Source: Periplaneta americana (taxonomy: Eukaryota > Arthropoda > Insecta > Blattodea > Blattidae). Taken from it: a stretch of 64,000 nucleotides of DNA. Positions within the stretch are counted from its first letter, which is position 1. Each line of letters starts with the position of its first letter. Both the position numbers and the translations under genes were made by a program. Shown here piece by piece: positions 36,678-48,429 of the stretch. The stretch spans positions 60,498,892 through 60,562,891 of the forward strand of contig NC_091119.1 of assembly GCF_040183065.1 (NCBI RefSeq), written 5' to 3'. The notes beneath the pieces are model-generated. The model did no database searches. It was not told where the DNA came from and worked only from the letters and a program-made list of their open reading frames with translations.

Positions 36678-37116
36678 AATCAAGGTTTGAGGTATAACTC
36701 CCTGTAAAGTTGATTTGAATAATTTCGAAGGAAAAATTGTTCCGAGGCAGACCATCGAACCTGGGACCTTTGGTTAGACGTACCAACGCTCTACCAACTG
36801 AGCTACCCGGGAACTCTCCCAGACATCGATCCAATTTTTCCCTCTATATCCACAGACCTCAAAGTGGGCTGACAACCGTCAAGCAACCAACATTAAGTGC
36901 ACACTAACTCTGTGTGATTTAAATTGTGGTTTTCTGTTAGCGAACAGTGACGTGTATTATGCAAATCAAGCTTTCAGGTATAACTCCCTGCAAAGTTGAT
37001 TTGAATAATTTCGAAGGAAAATTGTTCCGGGGCCGACCATCGAACCCGGGACCTTTGGTTAAACGTACCAACGCTCTACCAGCTGAGCTACCCGGGAACT
37101 CTACCAGACACCGATC
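36678..37116 (-). mobile_element. Tandem pair of tRNA-headed SINEs
   Basis: Two units on the minus strand have heads at 36780-36838 and 37060-37116 (TAGCTCAGTTGGTAGAGCG, then GGTTCGATGGTC) and tails AACAATTTTTCCTTCGAAAT to TTGATTTGCA. They share about 90 per cent identity. About 120 bp of non-SINE or divergent sequence separates them. CATGTT occurs at both outer edges (36672, 37117), perhaps a short target duplication around the whole pair. The site is empty in copy A (23410). Same family as 27339-27505. Confidence 0.75.
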
Positions 37117-37526
37117 CATGTTATAATCGGTGGCGAGTTTTTTTACAAAAAATAATGCATCTCCAATGATGTATGTGTCAGTGCTTTGAGAGAATGGTAA
37201 TCAAACATATGTCAGTGATGATTCGGATTTCAACTGGGACATGGTGATGGGAGACTTCAAATTCTGAAGATGGAAGTGGGATAGAATGTAATGCATAGAC
37301 TTTGTGCAGCACCTTCTGTACTATAAAAATATTGCTGAGCGCCATTCTCTTTCTAGAGACATAGGTTGCACCGTAAGATAGTGCGATAGGAAATGCATGA
37401 AAATAAATATTTCCGAAACTAATATTATGCCCTTCATTAAGAAAACTAATTTACCTATATTCAACGTACTTTAGCGAAATCAAAACCAAACTAACAGTAC
37501 TGGTAAGTCTTACTTATTGCTTTTAA

Positions 37527-37690
37527 CAAGCCCGCAGGTTATTGCCGCCCTCACATAAGGCCCCTGAGCAAGATTTATCCAATCTCTTTGATCATATCCC
37601 ACCTCTCTCAAATAAATTTTAATATTATCCTCCCATCTACGTCTCGGCCTCCCCAAAGGTCTTTTTCCCTCCGGTCTTTCAACTAACAAT
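37527..37690 (-). pseudogene. CR1-type LINE 3'-end fragment
   Basis: On the minus strand it reads PEGRPRRRWEDNIKIYLREV then RDWINLAQ, matching GRPRRRWEDNIKMDLREVGY of the LINE at 49619-50316. It overlaps the end of the duplicated block. Confidence 0.75.
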
Positions 37691-38645
37691 GGTAAGTCTT
37701 AACGTCAATAAAGAAAAACTTGCTGTATAGATGAACAGTAAACTTCATTTTCATAAGAATGTTACTTTGTTGACTTCATCGATAACCACACAATTAATAT
37801 GTCGGCCTTAATACAGTCCATAATTAAGTTTTTTTTCTACACTTGATTCACTGCTAATACTTTTCTTCGTATTAGTGAGATCGAAGCTGGCTCTGTAAAA
37901 CTATGAAGTATTCAACTCAAATTCATAATTATACACTTTTTTCGTATGTTTTCCTGTCCATGATTCATCAGATATGATATGCGTAATAAACTAGCCTGTT
38001 AATTATACTCTTTTAGTTGGCAGTTCCATATGAAGATTAGGTTCTAGATACAAAGATGACAAAGGAGAATTTTCGGGTTGAGTTCATTTTCCTCTAAACT
38101 TGGGATCTTGCTGGGCTTTTCAATTATTTGCGGTAAAAGAAAAACGATGCAAAGGAATGTGAATAGTTAAATATAAATAAAATCTATTAATGCAAGTGTC
38201 ACGGTTTATATTTCTGACGTAAGATCTTTATCCTCATAACTTCATTCAGCATCCTTCACCACTCTCCAGCCATCCAGGACATTACAGACATTTTTTCTCT
38301 CAGAGATGGATGATGTATTTTTAAAATTCCGTTACCTAGAAAAAAGGTTTAACGTAAGTCCTCTGACAATATAGATAGCAGCTATTTTCTAATACGGTAC
38401 TAATAGTAAGCTCAAACAGCTACGGAGAACAACTCGAAACGAAGAATCAATTGAAAGATTTTTAACATTTCTTAGGCTACATAGACTTCTAGGCTAATAC
38501 CATTTTCGTGAACTAGTTCTTAATATCTCTCATACATATTCAGTAGAGGTATTTATTGAAATTATGATATGATACGGACTGGATTTGTAGGTTTTTACTT
38601 ATTTTTTTCCTTCCTTTTAAATTAATAATTTTTTAGATTTTCCGA
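37691..38645. other. No recognised gene
   Basis: AT-rich. No repeat partner or coding exon supported. Confidence 0.4.
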
Positions 38646-38656
38646 ATCATGCTTAT

Positions 38657-38886
38657 GTTAAATGTTATGTTTTATTTAACGACGCCCGCAACTGCAGAGG
38701 TTATATCAGCGTCGCCGGATGTGCCGGAATTTTGTCCCGCAGGAGTTCTTTTACATGCCAGTAGATCTACTTACATGAGCCTGTCGCATTTAAGCACACT
38801 TAAATGCCATCGACCTGACCCGGGATCGAACCCGCAACTTTGGGCACGGAAGGCCAGCGCTATACCAACTCACCAACCAGGTCGAT
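38657..38886 (-). mobile_element. Full-length tRNA-headed SINE (second family)
   Basis: On the minus strand it begins CGACCTGGTTGGTGAGTTGG with B box GGGTTCGATCCCGGGTC and ends GTCGTTAAATAAAACATAAC. ATCATGCTTAT (38646-38656) and ATCATGGTTAT (38887-38897) form an 11-bp target duplication with one mismatch. The body (AAATGCGACAGGCTCATG, CGGCGACGCTGATATAACC) has no similarity to the other SINE heads here apart from a GTCGTTAAATAA end. The 95-codon frame on the plus strand is an accident of this repeat. Confidence 0.85.
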
Positions 38887-38963
38887 ATCATGGTTATAAG
38901 AATCATATTCTATTGAACCTAAAAAACCTAAATTGAACCTTAAGAACTAAAATAATCTAAATC

Positions 38964-40134
<1,171 letters not shown>

Positions 40135-40136
40135 TA

Positions 40137-41207
40137 CAGGGACATCATTTTATTTTTACTAACATTTCTGATATTAACTTGGCTATACCTTTGGATCAAC
40201 GGTTGCTATCCCCTTCCACGACTGGAGTTCGATGGCGTAATATACAAACAAATCACTTTACTAGGTATAGGAGGGAAGAAAAGTAGTTCATCCATTTACG
40301 TAAACTAGGAAATATCGCGCTTTTGAGTTTGATAATTTTCATTAGGTTTTTGTTTAATCAGAATACAGTACAGTATTAACAATGAGTGTTTTTACTCACG
40401 AACTGAGCTGTCCATACGGACATATTTATTATGCAGTGTATATTATACTATCTATAGCACATTAGCGTACACTATAGAGAATGAAGTTAAATTGAAAAAT
40501 AATCATAATATGGATATTTAAACACATTTTTGAAAATGGTGGTGGGTCATTTCGATACAGGCTTCAGTTCTAATGTGTGTAATTCCAATTACCAGTTTCG
40601 CCCTTCGTACTATTAACTCATGTTGAAATAATTCTGTACCTACTCTGTAAAGAGTACCTTACGTATTGTAAATTCAATCTTCACTTCTGCTCGATCCGAA
40701 AAGATAAAATTACTGAGACATGCTATCTACTGTCCGTCCAAGTGATTAGGTCGCAGGATCGTAGAAAGGAAGGAAATCATGTGACAGTTAATTACTTAAC
40801 GAGGCCCTTTTATTTAAGTTATTTTAAATAGTTGCATGGGTATAATATTACGTAGATGTCCAATTCCTAACAGAAATTAATGTTCTCAGAAAAGAGCTAA
40901 GACAGCCCAGCCACTAGCCTTTACAGAGAGGCGAATAGCAGCTGGTGGGAAAAACCGGAATGCGACGTAGGCAAATGGACGACAGTACCTGTGCGAAAAC
41001 GATGCAATATTGAAAGCTCTTTCGTCATTGGAAAACGCGAACATATTTTTGGAACGTACTGTGACGGTAAGGCTACTATGACTGAATACGCGGTCTTCGA
41101 TCTGTATGGAGGACGGTTGAACTTCATTAGTAGAAGGGGTGGGAGTGAAGTACATTCAAAAACTGAGGTACACTAAAAGTTGAAGTAAAAATAAAATGAT
41201 GTCCCTG
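40137..41207 (-). mobile_element. TA-flanked TIR element, 1071 bp (longer relative of 10663-11398)
   Basis: The ends are CAGGGACATCATTTTATTTT and its inverted copy, with TA at 40135-40136 and 41208-41209. Relative to 10663-11398 it lies inverted and carries about 340 additional internal bases (mainly 40640-41110). Internal short frames show no known domain, so it too is non-autonomous or too decayed. Confidence 0.78.
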
Positions 41208-41289
41208 TACATTTTAATAAAACATTAATGACATCAAAAGCGCACAATAATGCACAAGTTCAAAAATTGCCAAACTATTTTCTTCATGG

Positions 41290-41395
41290 CTTTTGTATTT
41301 ATTTATTTAGTTATTTATTTATTTATTTGTGTATTTATTTATTTAACCTGGTAGAGATAAGGCCATAAGGCCTTCTCTTCCCCTCTACCAGGGGA
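41290..41395 (-). repeat. Retroelement 3' tail with hairpin and (AAAT)n
   Basis: On the minus strand CTGGTAGAGGGGAAGAGAAG, GCCTTATGGCC and TTATCTCTACCAGG form a stable hairpin followed by AAATAAATAAAT. The same arrangement ends the insertion at 52531-52929 (plus) and, weakly, 24420-24445 (minus). Such a hairpin plus simple-repeat tail is usual for LINE or SINE 3' ends. Confidence 0.65.
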
Positions 41396-41639
41396 TTAGA
41401 ACTACAATATTAAGGATATTATGTATGATAAAGTGACAAATGATACGGAAATGACGTTTAGCCAAGAGAAACTATCATAGAATTATTTATACTTTCGTTA
41501 CCAATTATTTAAATCCACCTGTGATCAGGAGTTGAAGATTCAGAAAGACCCATTCTTGAATAATTTTCGCTCTAAGTAAATACGTTTTAGCCATTAAAAT
41601 CTTGTCTAAATTTAAGAAAGAACAGAGAGTTTATCTGTT

Positions 41640-41765
41640 TAGTCAACTGTGTGCAAACAGGTTTTAAATCTCATGACACCGATATAAGGCATCAATAATG
41701 AGGCAACTAAGCCAGGAAAGAATGTATTAGGGTGGCCAGTTCCTTTCCACCTCCATTGCATACAT
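41640..41765 (-). repeat. Interspersed repeat S, copy 1
   Basis: On the minus strand GGAAAGGAACTGGCCACCCT, then CTGGCTTAGTTGCCTCA and AACCTGTTTGCACACAG match 58975-59095 (plus). Family unknown; short, without TIRs. Confidence 0.6.
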
Positions 41766-41914
41766 CGCTTACTAGTAACATATCACATTAATCAGACTTC
41801 AGAAGTTTAATAAACTATTAATATATTTCTCACATCTCATACTACTTTCAAATGCTTCGTATCATAAATGGGAAATGTAATAGAAATGATTTCAATATAC
41901 GATATATACAGAGT

Positions 41915-42570
41915 GATCCGTTTGTGTATGGATAAAATAAAAATACCGTAAAACATTTAATACTGAACTTTATTTGTTGAAACTTTGTGCATAAAACACT
42001 GAAAGATGGGAGATTCCTCAGAGCTCAACATGACCCCCCCCCCCCATTGCGCACCCTGCACAACTCATAATGGTGATGAAATTCAGCCCATGTCCGTTGT
42101 AACATAAGAGGGGTTATTTGTTGAAAAACTTGAGTAATTTTTACTCTCAGATCATCAATGTTCCTGGATTTCTGTGAATGCACAATGTCTTTAACAAAAC
42201 TCTACACGAAGATTTAATTTTATTGGGTTATTTTACGACGCTGTATCAACATCTAGGTTATTTAGCGTCTGAATAAAATGAAGGTGATAATACCGGTGAA
42301 ATGATTCCGGGGTCCAGCACCGAAAGTTACCCAGCATTTGCTCGTATTGGGTTGAGGGAAAACCCCGGGAAAAACCTCAACCCCGACTTACCCCGACCGG
42401 CTTTCGAACCCGGGCCACCTGGTTTCGCGGCCAGACGCGCTGACCGTTACTCCACAGGTGTGGACTCTACACGAAGAAGTCAGGAGGGGTTAGATCTGGG
42501 AAGTTTGGGGACCAAGCCATGAGATAGCTGACTTGATAGATACTGGGTTTTGCCTGCGACCTCCTGCATG

Positions 42571-42571
<1 letters not shown>
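41915..42571 (-). pseudogene. Mariner-like transposase C-terminal relic, split by a SINE
   Basis: On the minus strand the blocks DFFLW-like (about 42490), VKDIVHSQKSRNIDDLRVKI, TQVFQQITPLMLQRTWAEFH and ELCRVRNGG correspond to the end of mariner-like transposases. The outer end TACAGAGTGATCCGTTTGTG (41927) looks like the TIR side. The other end is lost near the T run at 42571. A C run at 42036-42048 is a likely mononucleotide expansion. Confidence 0.65.
42213..42463 (-). mobile_element. Full-length SINE (third head) with perfect 14-bp target duplication
   Basis: On the minus strand the head begins ACACCTGTGGAGTAACGGTC with GGGTTCGAAAGCCGG as B box. It ends TGATACAGCGTCGTAAAATA, CCCAATAAAATTAAA. 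ACTCTACACGAAGA flanks both sides exactly (42199-42212, 42464-42477). It interrupts the mariner relic. The same family occurs at 55388-57655 and shares only its terminal AGCGTCGTAAAATAA part with the SINE at 1116. Confidence 0.92.
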
Positions 42572-42599
<28 letters not shown>

Positions 42600-42604
<5 letters not shown>

Positions 42605-44404
42605 GAACCTGTTTCTACAAATGTTCGATACCAGAACATTATGGAATCGTATTTAAATACATTAAGTACACCATACTCATGTCGAAATTCTCTTTGAACT
42701 CTTTTATCACTCTCAAATTTAGCATATCAAAGAACACGTTGTGTCCGATGTTGATTTGTAGTAGCCATTTAATCATCTACGATTTTCATTTGTCCTTTCA
42801 GATTATGCATTGATGATTGCCATGTATGGAATCTCCCATGTTTTAATCAAGTAACCATCGTGCTCTATCGTTTGCTATTTCATGCTTATACACCTGCTTC
42901 CATTTGCGATGCATGTCTCTCGAAATTGTGAATTTTTTTCTCTTTACAAAATTCATTCGCGAGTTTTTCCAATGTAACTTGTCGATGGCTGATTGTTGTT
43001 GAATTGTTATTCTAACCTGCTTCGTTACGATTTGTTTGACACTACTGCGAACGTCCTACCGCTTCGCATTCTTGAGTTACACTGCCTCGGCATCCGCCAG
43101 TTCGTGCCTCAAGACGTCACCCTCTTCAACTCAAGGTCACGTTGGATACATTGATTCTTCATCTGTCGATCGCCGTTTACTTCAGTGGAACATGTCGTGT
43201 AGTTTAGGAATTACATTTAGGCGCGACAAAACCACTGGACCGAACTTACAGGCGTATTCACGTCAAAAGTTTTTTACTTTACGATGTTAAGTTAGCCTAA
43301 TTATAACTTCGTTGTTTGATTTATATTGTGCGTATAAGCCTTTTAAGTAAACAGTTACATGTATGTGTGTGACGAATTACTCCTGTGACGCAATAGAATT
43401 CCGTGATAAGCAAGTACATCTCTTATGATAATAAAAATTAAGTTGCCGCTAAGATAATTTTTCCTGCCGGTAAGTCCGAAGTCAGGTTGTTAATTTTGTG
43501 CAATCTGTATCATGTAGTTACCCGCTAGTACTTCTCTGCTTCTCTATTTACTCTGATATCCGTACAGATGGTAAAACAACATTGACGTTATTGTAATCAC
43601 TTGCGATCGAATGATAGGCAATTAATATAATTTAAAATTTCAGTTATTAATATTTCGAGTTTAATGAATTTTGAAACAGCCTGTGAATTCGTATGCGTAG
43701 CCTATTGGTAAACTGATGTCAACGCCATCTGTACACAGCGACTTTCTAGCTTACACTTACAGTATTTCGCCTGTTACACAAATTGTGAGTGGTTTCTTTG
43801 CATTCGATAGAAGAATCTGCCGTAATGTAAATATTATTATCGTATATTATGGTACTGAGTTTAATTCAAGACAAGGAAGAGTTTTAAATTTCTTAAAGTA
43901 GTTATGCTGACGCGCTAAAATGAAGACCATCTGTTTTCAAGATTGAGTTCACCAGTATTATTGTGTAGTGCGTAGTTTTTCTTGACAGTATTCATTAGTT
44001 GGAATCTGTTTGTGTGTACGTAAATAGTTTCTATGGACTGAGATTAATTAAAGTTCAGTGTAAACCTGAAGATATAGGAACAGATTACGAAGTGAATGGT
44101 GCAACATAACGGTGAGTTACATACTGATGATTTACAGCAGAGGCAGTTTAGATACTTAAAATAGTTATGTATATAAATAAGTTTTGTATTTTATAACGTT
44201 TAACCTCCAAATAAAAACAATCTTTTTGTTGTATATCATTGTAATACTTACTGTACGTTCAAGATACTAGTTCAAGCTTGATGTGTATTATGTATATTTA
44301 TTATTGTTTTAAGAGAAGTCATAGTTATAGAGAGGCCAATCTCTATTTTGTATTTACAATAACGGTAAAAATACTTATGCATTGGGGAAGAAATATGTAC
44401 TATA
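42600..44404. other. No recognised gene
   Basis: A poly-T run (42571-42599) borders it. Frames such as 43036-43290 (84 codons) contain no motif I recognise. No repeat partner in the window. Confidence 0.4.
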
Positions 44405-44406
44405 TA

Positions 44407-45511
44407 CAGGGTGTAAGGGGTATAAATGCCGTCCTTTTCTCAGTCGTCGGGGAAGGTCTACAGGATCAAAAAATGTCAATACAACATAGGGTCAAAACTT
44501 TATAGTTTTCCCAGAAAAAATATTTCTTTTCTTATTTTATTTGCGTTATAATGTTTATATCGTTAGTAAAATTACGAAAACAATTACATTAGTAAGTATA
44601 TCTAGCAAAGAGTTAATATTAGTTTAAATAAATATATGTGTGTTCTATTACGTTTTCGTGAAATTAAATAACATTGCATGCTTAAAGCTGTTAATTTTCC
44701 TGAGTGAGAGACGTGACAACGTGTTCAGCAGGCAGTACTCTGCCAGACCTACTGTAAGTACGAATCAGCTGAGTTCAAGCTCCCAGTCCATAGGTCTACT
44801 GCCTAGCGTATGACAGTTCAGTACAGGGTATTCAATAAACAACGTATAACGTCATTCACAGTTTAGGAATATCATATGTTATTAATTTATGGAGAAAGTC
44901 GTCGTAATTCAAGTGAGACAAGAAGGATGTTTTCCTCAAAGAAGGTTACCTAATCGGCAAACTTTTGTAGCAGTTTCTCAACTATTTTTAGAAACTAGAA
45001 GTCTTTTACTCCGTTTCGAAAATCATACAGCCAGAAATTTATTTAAAAATGATACTGCTTTATGGAAGCGGGAGAGATTAAAATTTTGGATTAGAAAAAA
45101 GTTTGTGTGATTTTATGCAGAAAATGTTTATTTTTTAGACATACAATAAAGAATGGAGCAATATTGTTACATAACATGTAAATTTACCATAATGTTCTAT
45201 TAATGAGATTGAAAGTTTGTATTCGCTAGCTTGTATTTGCTACTCGTTTTATGTAAATGACAGTATTATCATGGTCCTCTCCTGCATTAGAACAGAGCAT
45301 CTGTACCGGTATGTCTGCATCCGCTTGAGTTGTACTGTGTACTTATAAACTCACTCCTGCCTATCCAGCAACGTTGCCAAACGCCTTATATTGTAAACTT
45401 TAATAATTAGTTGAATATTGCAATTAGAAAAAAATTTTAAGGACTTTTTCCTTCCTTATGACATTAATAATCATCAGTTAAAATAATGGCACTTTTACCC
45501 CTTACATCCTG
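44407..45511 (+). mobile_element. Mariner-like element, 1105 bp, with decayed transposase
   Basis: The left end CAGGGTGTAAGGGGTATAAA and the inverted right end CAGGATGTAAGGGGTAAAAG are diverged TIRs with TA on both sides (44405-44406, 45512-45513). The middle (44889-45110) reads LPNRQTFVAVSQLFLETRSL in one frame and YGESRRNSSETRRMFSS in another. This is the N-terminal helix-turn-helix region (NSxEARRLYxERFPxRRxPxxxTF) of mariner-like transposases common in cockroaches and other insects. The catalytic part is deleted. Confidence 0.72.
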
Positions 45512-45784
45512 TAAATAAATGCTCCTTCTAATAGATTTTCTAACAGAAGTTGGAAGTAGCAGAACCAGATAATGAAAAAAAAATCGATTTTATTTGTAAG
45601 CGGAGTTACGAGGTTTAGATCGCGGACCGACGCACAATGTGCAATTCTCCCAATCTAGGTGGACAAAAATAAAATTTCGACTTGTTAAGTTAAGCAATAT
45701 GAATTAATGTTCTTTAGCACTTGGAGAATATTGTGAGAAATAGATTTTACTATTTTATCTGCAGCAAGCTATTTTTAGAAGGGT

Positions 45785-46830
45785 ATGAACAACACGTCTG
45801 GAGCCCCAAATCCTCTCATAGACCTCATAAAGAGAATGTATAAGTGTACAGTATGTGTCAAAATGGGGGAAAATCTATCAGCAGAATTTTGTACTACAAA
45901 AGGTTTGAGGCAAGGGTGTGGAATGTCACCAACTTTATTTCAAATCTTCCTAGAGAATGCCTTGAAGAAATGGAATGACTCATGCAGAGGTATGGACATA
46001 AATATTAATGACCATATGTTGCATACCTTGCTATTCGCCGACGACCAGGTAATAGTAGGACAAGATCAGGAAGATATTGAGTATATGTTCCGCAAGCTTG
46101 TAAGTGGGTATAGTCTACACGGATTGAAAGTGAATTTTATGAAGACAGAATATATGGTTGTTGGAGGGAAGGGAGAGGACTTGGTTGTAACTGATGTAAC
46201 AATTAAGAATGTCAACCAGTTTAAATATTTAGGATCAATTATAGATAGTTCTGCTACTTGTGAAAAGGACATAAATAATAGAATCAGCCAAGCGAGAAAA
46301 ATAACTAGATCCTTGAATGGTATCCTTTGGAACAGAGAAATGACAAAAGCAACTAAAAAACGTGTCTTGAAAACAATGGTAGAGAGTGTCCTTCTTTATG
46401 GGCCAGAGTGTTGGACTTCGAATGATAGATGGAGGAAAAAGTTGGAGAGCACTGAGATGGATCGGTTACGTCAAAGTATTAGAGTGTCTCGGTTGCAGCA
46501 TATAAGAAATGATTTTATTAGAGCAGAGATGGAAACAGAAGAAACTGTAGTAAACAGGATTGAGGAACGGATACTGCAGTGGTATAAGTACAAAGAATGG
46601 AGGAGGAGAGATGGCCCAGACGGATAATTCATTGGTACCCCACAGGAAGAAGGAAAAGAGGCAGGACTCGTTTAAGTTGGTGTGGTAATGTGAAAAAAGT
46701 TGTGACTAAACTCGACTTAGAAGATGGACGTAGAATGATAGATCCTTATGGCGGACAGAATTAGAAGCAACCGCTGAAAAGTGGAAAGCTGAATTAAGAA
46801 GAAGACGAACAACACGTTCTTTCTAACACA
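45785..46830 (+). pseudogene. RTE-type LINE reverse transcriptase, 5'-truncated
   Basis: A 280-codon frame (45785-46627) carries RT domain blocks GLRQGCGMSPTLFQIFLENA and LLFADDQVIV (catalytic FADD at residues 84-87), KVNFMKTEYMVVGG, FKYLGSIID and LLYGPECW. The end DRLRQSIRVSRLQHIRND leads into RIEERILQWY. After the stop at 46627 a shifted frame gives GRRKRGRTRLSWCGNV and similar tail residues to about 46830. The endonuclease and first RT blocks are missing. The frame is long enough to indicate a fairly recent dead-on-arrival copy. Confidence 0.8.
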
Positions 46831-47047
46831 TCTCGCTACGGTTCAATCGTATGTGGGTGAATAAGTGCCAATTGTTAATTATTTATTGTGTTGTGAAACG
46901 TATAGTCTGTGCAGATAGGTACGTTCTTACTAATGTAACTTCAGCTTTAATTTTGCAAAATATTTTTTTTTTTTACAGTACGGTTTAAATATTACAAATA
47001 ATTGATTAAATGGCGATCTTACTCGTGTTAATTATGTAAGCATGTGC

Positions 47048-47091
47048 GGCTTACAGCTGTTTCGGTGCTACTTGACACCATCCTCAGAGCC
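47048..47091 (-). ncRNA. Hammerhead ribozyme motif, left arm
   Basis: On the minus strand: GGCT (stem I), CTGAGGA, GGTG-TCAAGTAG-CACC (stem II), GAAA, C-AGCT-G (very short stem III), TA, AGC (stem I return; AGCC on the right-arm copy). All conserved core positions of a type-I hammerhead are present. Very short stem III is the form reported for Penelope-like elements. Confidence 0.62.
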
Positions 47092-47178
47092 TTCTGTGTC
47101 TTGGCGCCATGTCAACCTCGCTGCCTGTTGTGTGGGTGCGTTCGTGTGATGAAGAGTTGTGTTAAATAGTCTGTGTGT

Positions 47179-47485
47179 TCAGAAATTGATCTGTGTGTTG
47201 AGAATTTGATTAGGGTGTGTTTTAGTGTATCTGTATATTTCATATTGTTCTAGTGTGTTGAGTTTTTGGTTTTTGGGTTGTATGTGTAGGATTTCCATGT
47301 CTGTATTTATGTTATTGTATGTGTGATTAGCATTAGTTATGTGTTCGACATATGTAGATGTATTGTGTCCTCTGGTTATTGCTCTAATGTGTTCTTTGTA
47401 TTGAGTTTGGAATGATATGCCTGTCTGTCCAATGTAGAAACTGTCGCAACTATTGCATGTGAGTTTGTATAGGCCAGTGTGGTTG
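47179..47485 (-). pseudogene. GIY-YIG endonuclease domain of a Penelope-like element
   Basis: Reading high to low: TGLYKLTCNSCDSFYIGQTG gives the GLY...YIG pair, then the SFQTQYKEHI segment in which the usual catalytic Arg (TRYxEH) is Gln. ANHTYNNINTDMEILHI and LEQYEIYRYTKTHPNQILNT follow, with the conserved EQYEIY Glu. About 100 residues, compared with EN domains of roughly that size. The coding sense then passes into the inverted arm. The Arg-to-Gln change and lack of RT argue against function. Confidence 0.75.
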
Positions 47486-47646
47486 TAGAACAAAATGAAA
47501 TATACAGACACACTAAAACACACCCTAATCAAATTCTCAACACACAGATCAATTTCAGAACACACACATTATTTGACACAACTCTTCATCACACGAACGC
47601 ACCCACACAACACACAGCGAAGTTGAGATGGCGCCGAGAAACAGAA

Positions 47647-47690
47647 GGCTCTGAGGATGGTGTCAAGTATCACCGAAACAGCTGTAAGCC
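47647..47690 (+). ncRNA. Hammerhead ribozyme motif, right arm
   Basis: GGCT, CTGAGGA, GGTG-TCAAGTAT-CACC, GAAA, C-AGCT-G, TA, AGCC: a 44-nt type-I hammerhead with a perfect 4-bp stem I (GGCT/AGCC), a 4-bp stem II and a minimal stem III, predicted to cleave after the A of GTA. It is the inverted partner of 47048-47091 and differs from it in the stem II loop. Confidence 0.65.
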
Positions 47691-47743
47691 GCACATGCTT
47701 ACATAATTAACACGAGTAAGATCGCCATTTAATCAATTATTTA

Positions 47744-48175
47744 TATTCAAGTGTTAAAAGTAGTGTACGAAAGATTCAACATAAATATTACAATTGTAAA
47801 AAATATTTTTTTAAGTTCTCCAAATATAATGTGAGCGTTAGTATAGTCGGTGACGTCTGGTTACAACAAATCTTTTACCAATTAATGTAGCATCATTTAG
47901 TGTGTTGAATCCTTGTTTTAAAGTTTGCGCGTTCTTGCATATTTTTCAGTAATAATTTTTTTCAGTGGTGGCCCCACCACGGTAACGCGGCAGCAACTGT
48001 TTCATGTTTGGCTTAACACCAGAAAAGGATAATGGAATAAGGAAGTTTTTAATCACTGTGTGAATGTTTAGGCCTGCAAATTTATACACATGACATCGAA
48101 CATCAGGTTAAAAATACATTGGACACATTTTTATCTAACCTTAACAACCTCACCATGGATCAGAACACAAATGTA
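47744..48175. other. No recognised gene
   Basis: Nothing supported between the Penelope-like fragment and the next inverted repeat. Confidence 0.4.
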
Positions 48176-48416
48176 GAGTCCACTGCAAGAATGATGGATG
48201 TCACTTTCTTGTCGAAAATGAACCAAGACTGTCAATGCATAGCTTAAGACATATAGAATGTACATAGAGAGTTATATGGCATTAACTCTGATAGTCATTG
48301 TCCAGTAATGATCGGAAAATCACAATTAAGCTTTGAGCGCTAAGCATTTCAAACTTTCAATTGCTTCTCATGAAAAATATATTCCAAATGACATCCATCA
48401 TTCTTGCAGTTGACTC
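48176..48416. mobile_element. MITE-like unit with 29-bp inverted ends
   Basis: GAGTCCACTGCAAGAATGAT (48176) and its near-exact inverted copy ending at 48416 (GAGTCAACTGCAAGAATGAT read on the minus strand) bound 241 bp, and the match extends into GGATGTCA. No convincing target duplication was found, so the superfamily is open. Confidence 0.6.
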
Positions 48417-48429
48417 TTCAAATCTAGTA

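Larger units (their letters stand above)
24600..37565 (+). repeat. Segmental duplication, copy B
   Basis: Direct-orientation partner of 13327-23870. It carries its own insertions: an RTE LINE fragment (24668-25003), a TTAA-flanked element (25120-26318), a SINE (27339-27505), a hAT (about 27759-29245), a TIR element with a palindrome (32843-34963) and a SINE dimer (36678-37116). The order of shared blocks is fully conserved. About 0.7 kb separates the two copies. Confidence 0.9.
46996..47743. mobile_element. Penelope-like element fragment: GIY-YIG unit between inverted repeats
   Basis: 46996-47260 and 47486-47743 are inverted copies (ATTGATTAAATGGCGATCTT start, GAGTTGTGTTAAAT inner part) flanking 47261-47485. 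The centre encodes a GIY-YIG endonuclease on the minus strand, the hallmark EN domain of Penelope-like retroelements. Each arm contains a hammerhead-like motif. Inverted and tandem rearrangements of terminal repeats are characteristic of this class. The RT domain is absent. Confidence 0.75.

Noticed and set aside
36740..37105. Two minus-strand tRNA-like segments with good A and B boxes
   Set aside because: Both continue into the same SINE tail; the 69- and 60-codon frames across them are repeat artefacts.
38649..38936. 95-codon plus-strand open frame
   Set aside because: Entirely antisense to a full-length SINE with target duplication.
42301..42522. 73-codon plus-strand open frame
   Set aside because: Antisense to the SINE at 42213-42463.
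47479..47706. 75-codon plus-strand frame as an independent gene
   Set aside because: It is the inverted copy of the GIY-YIG protein's C-terminal coding sequence in the Penelope-like arm.
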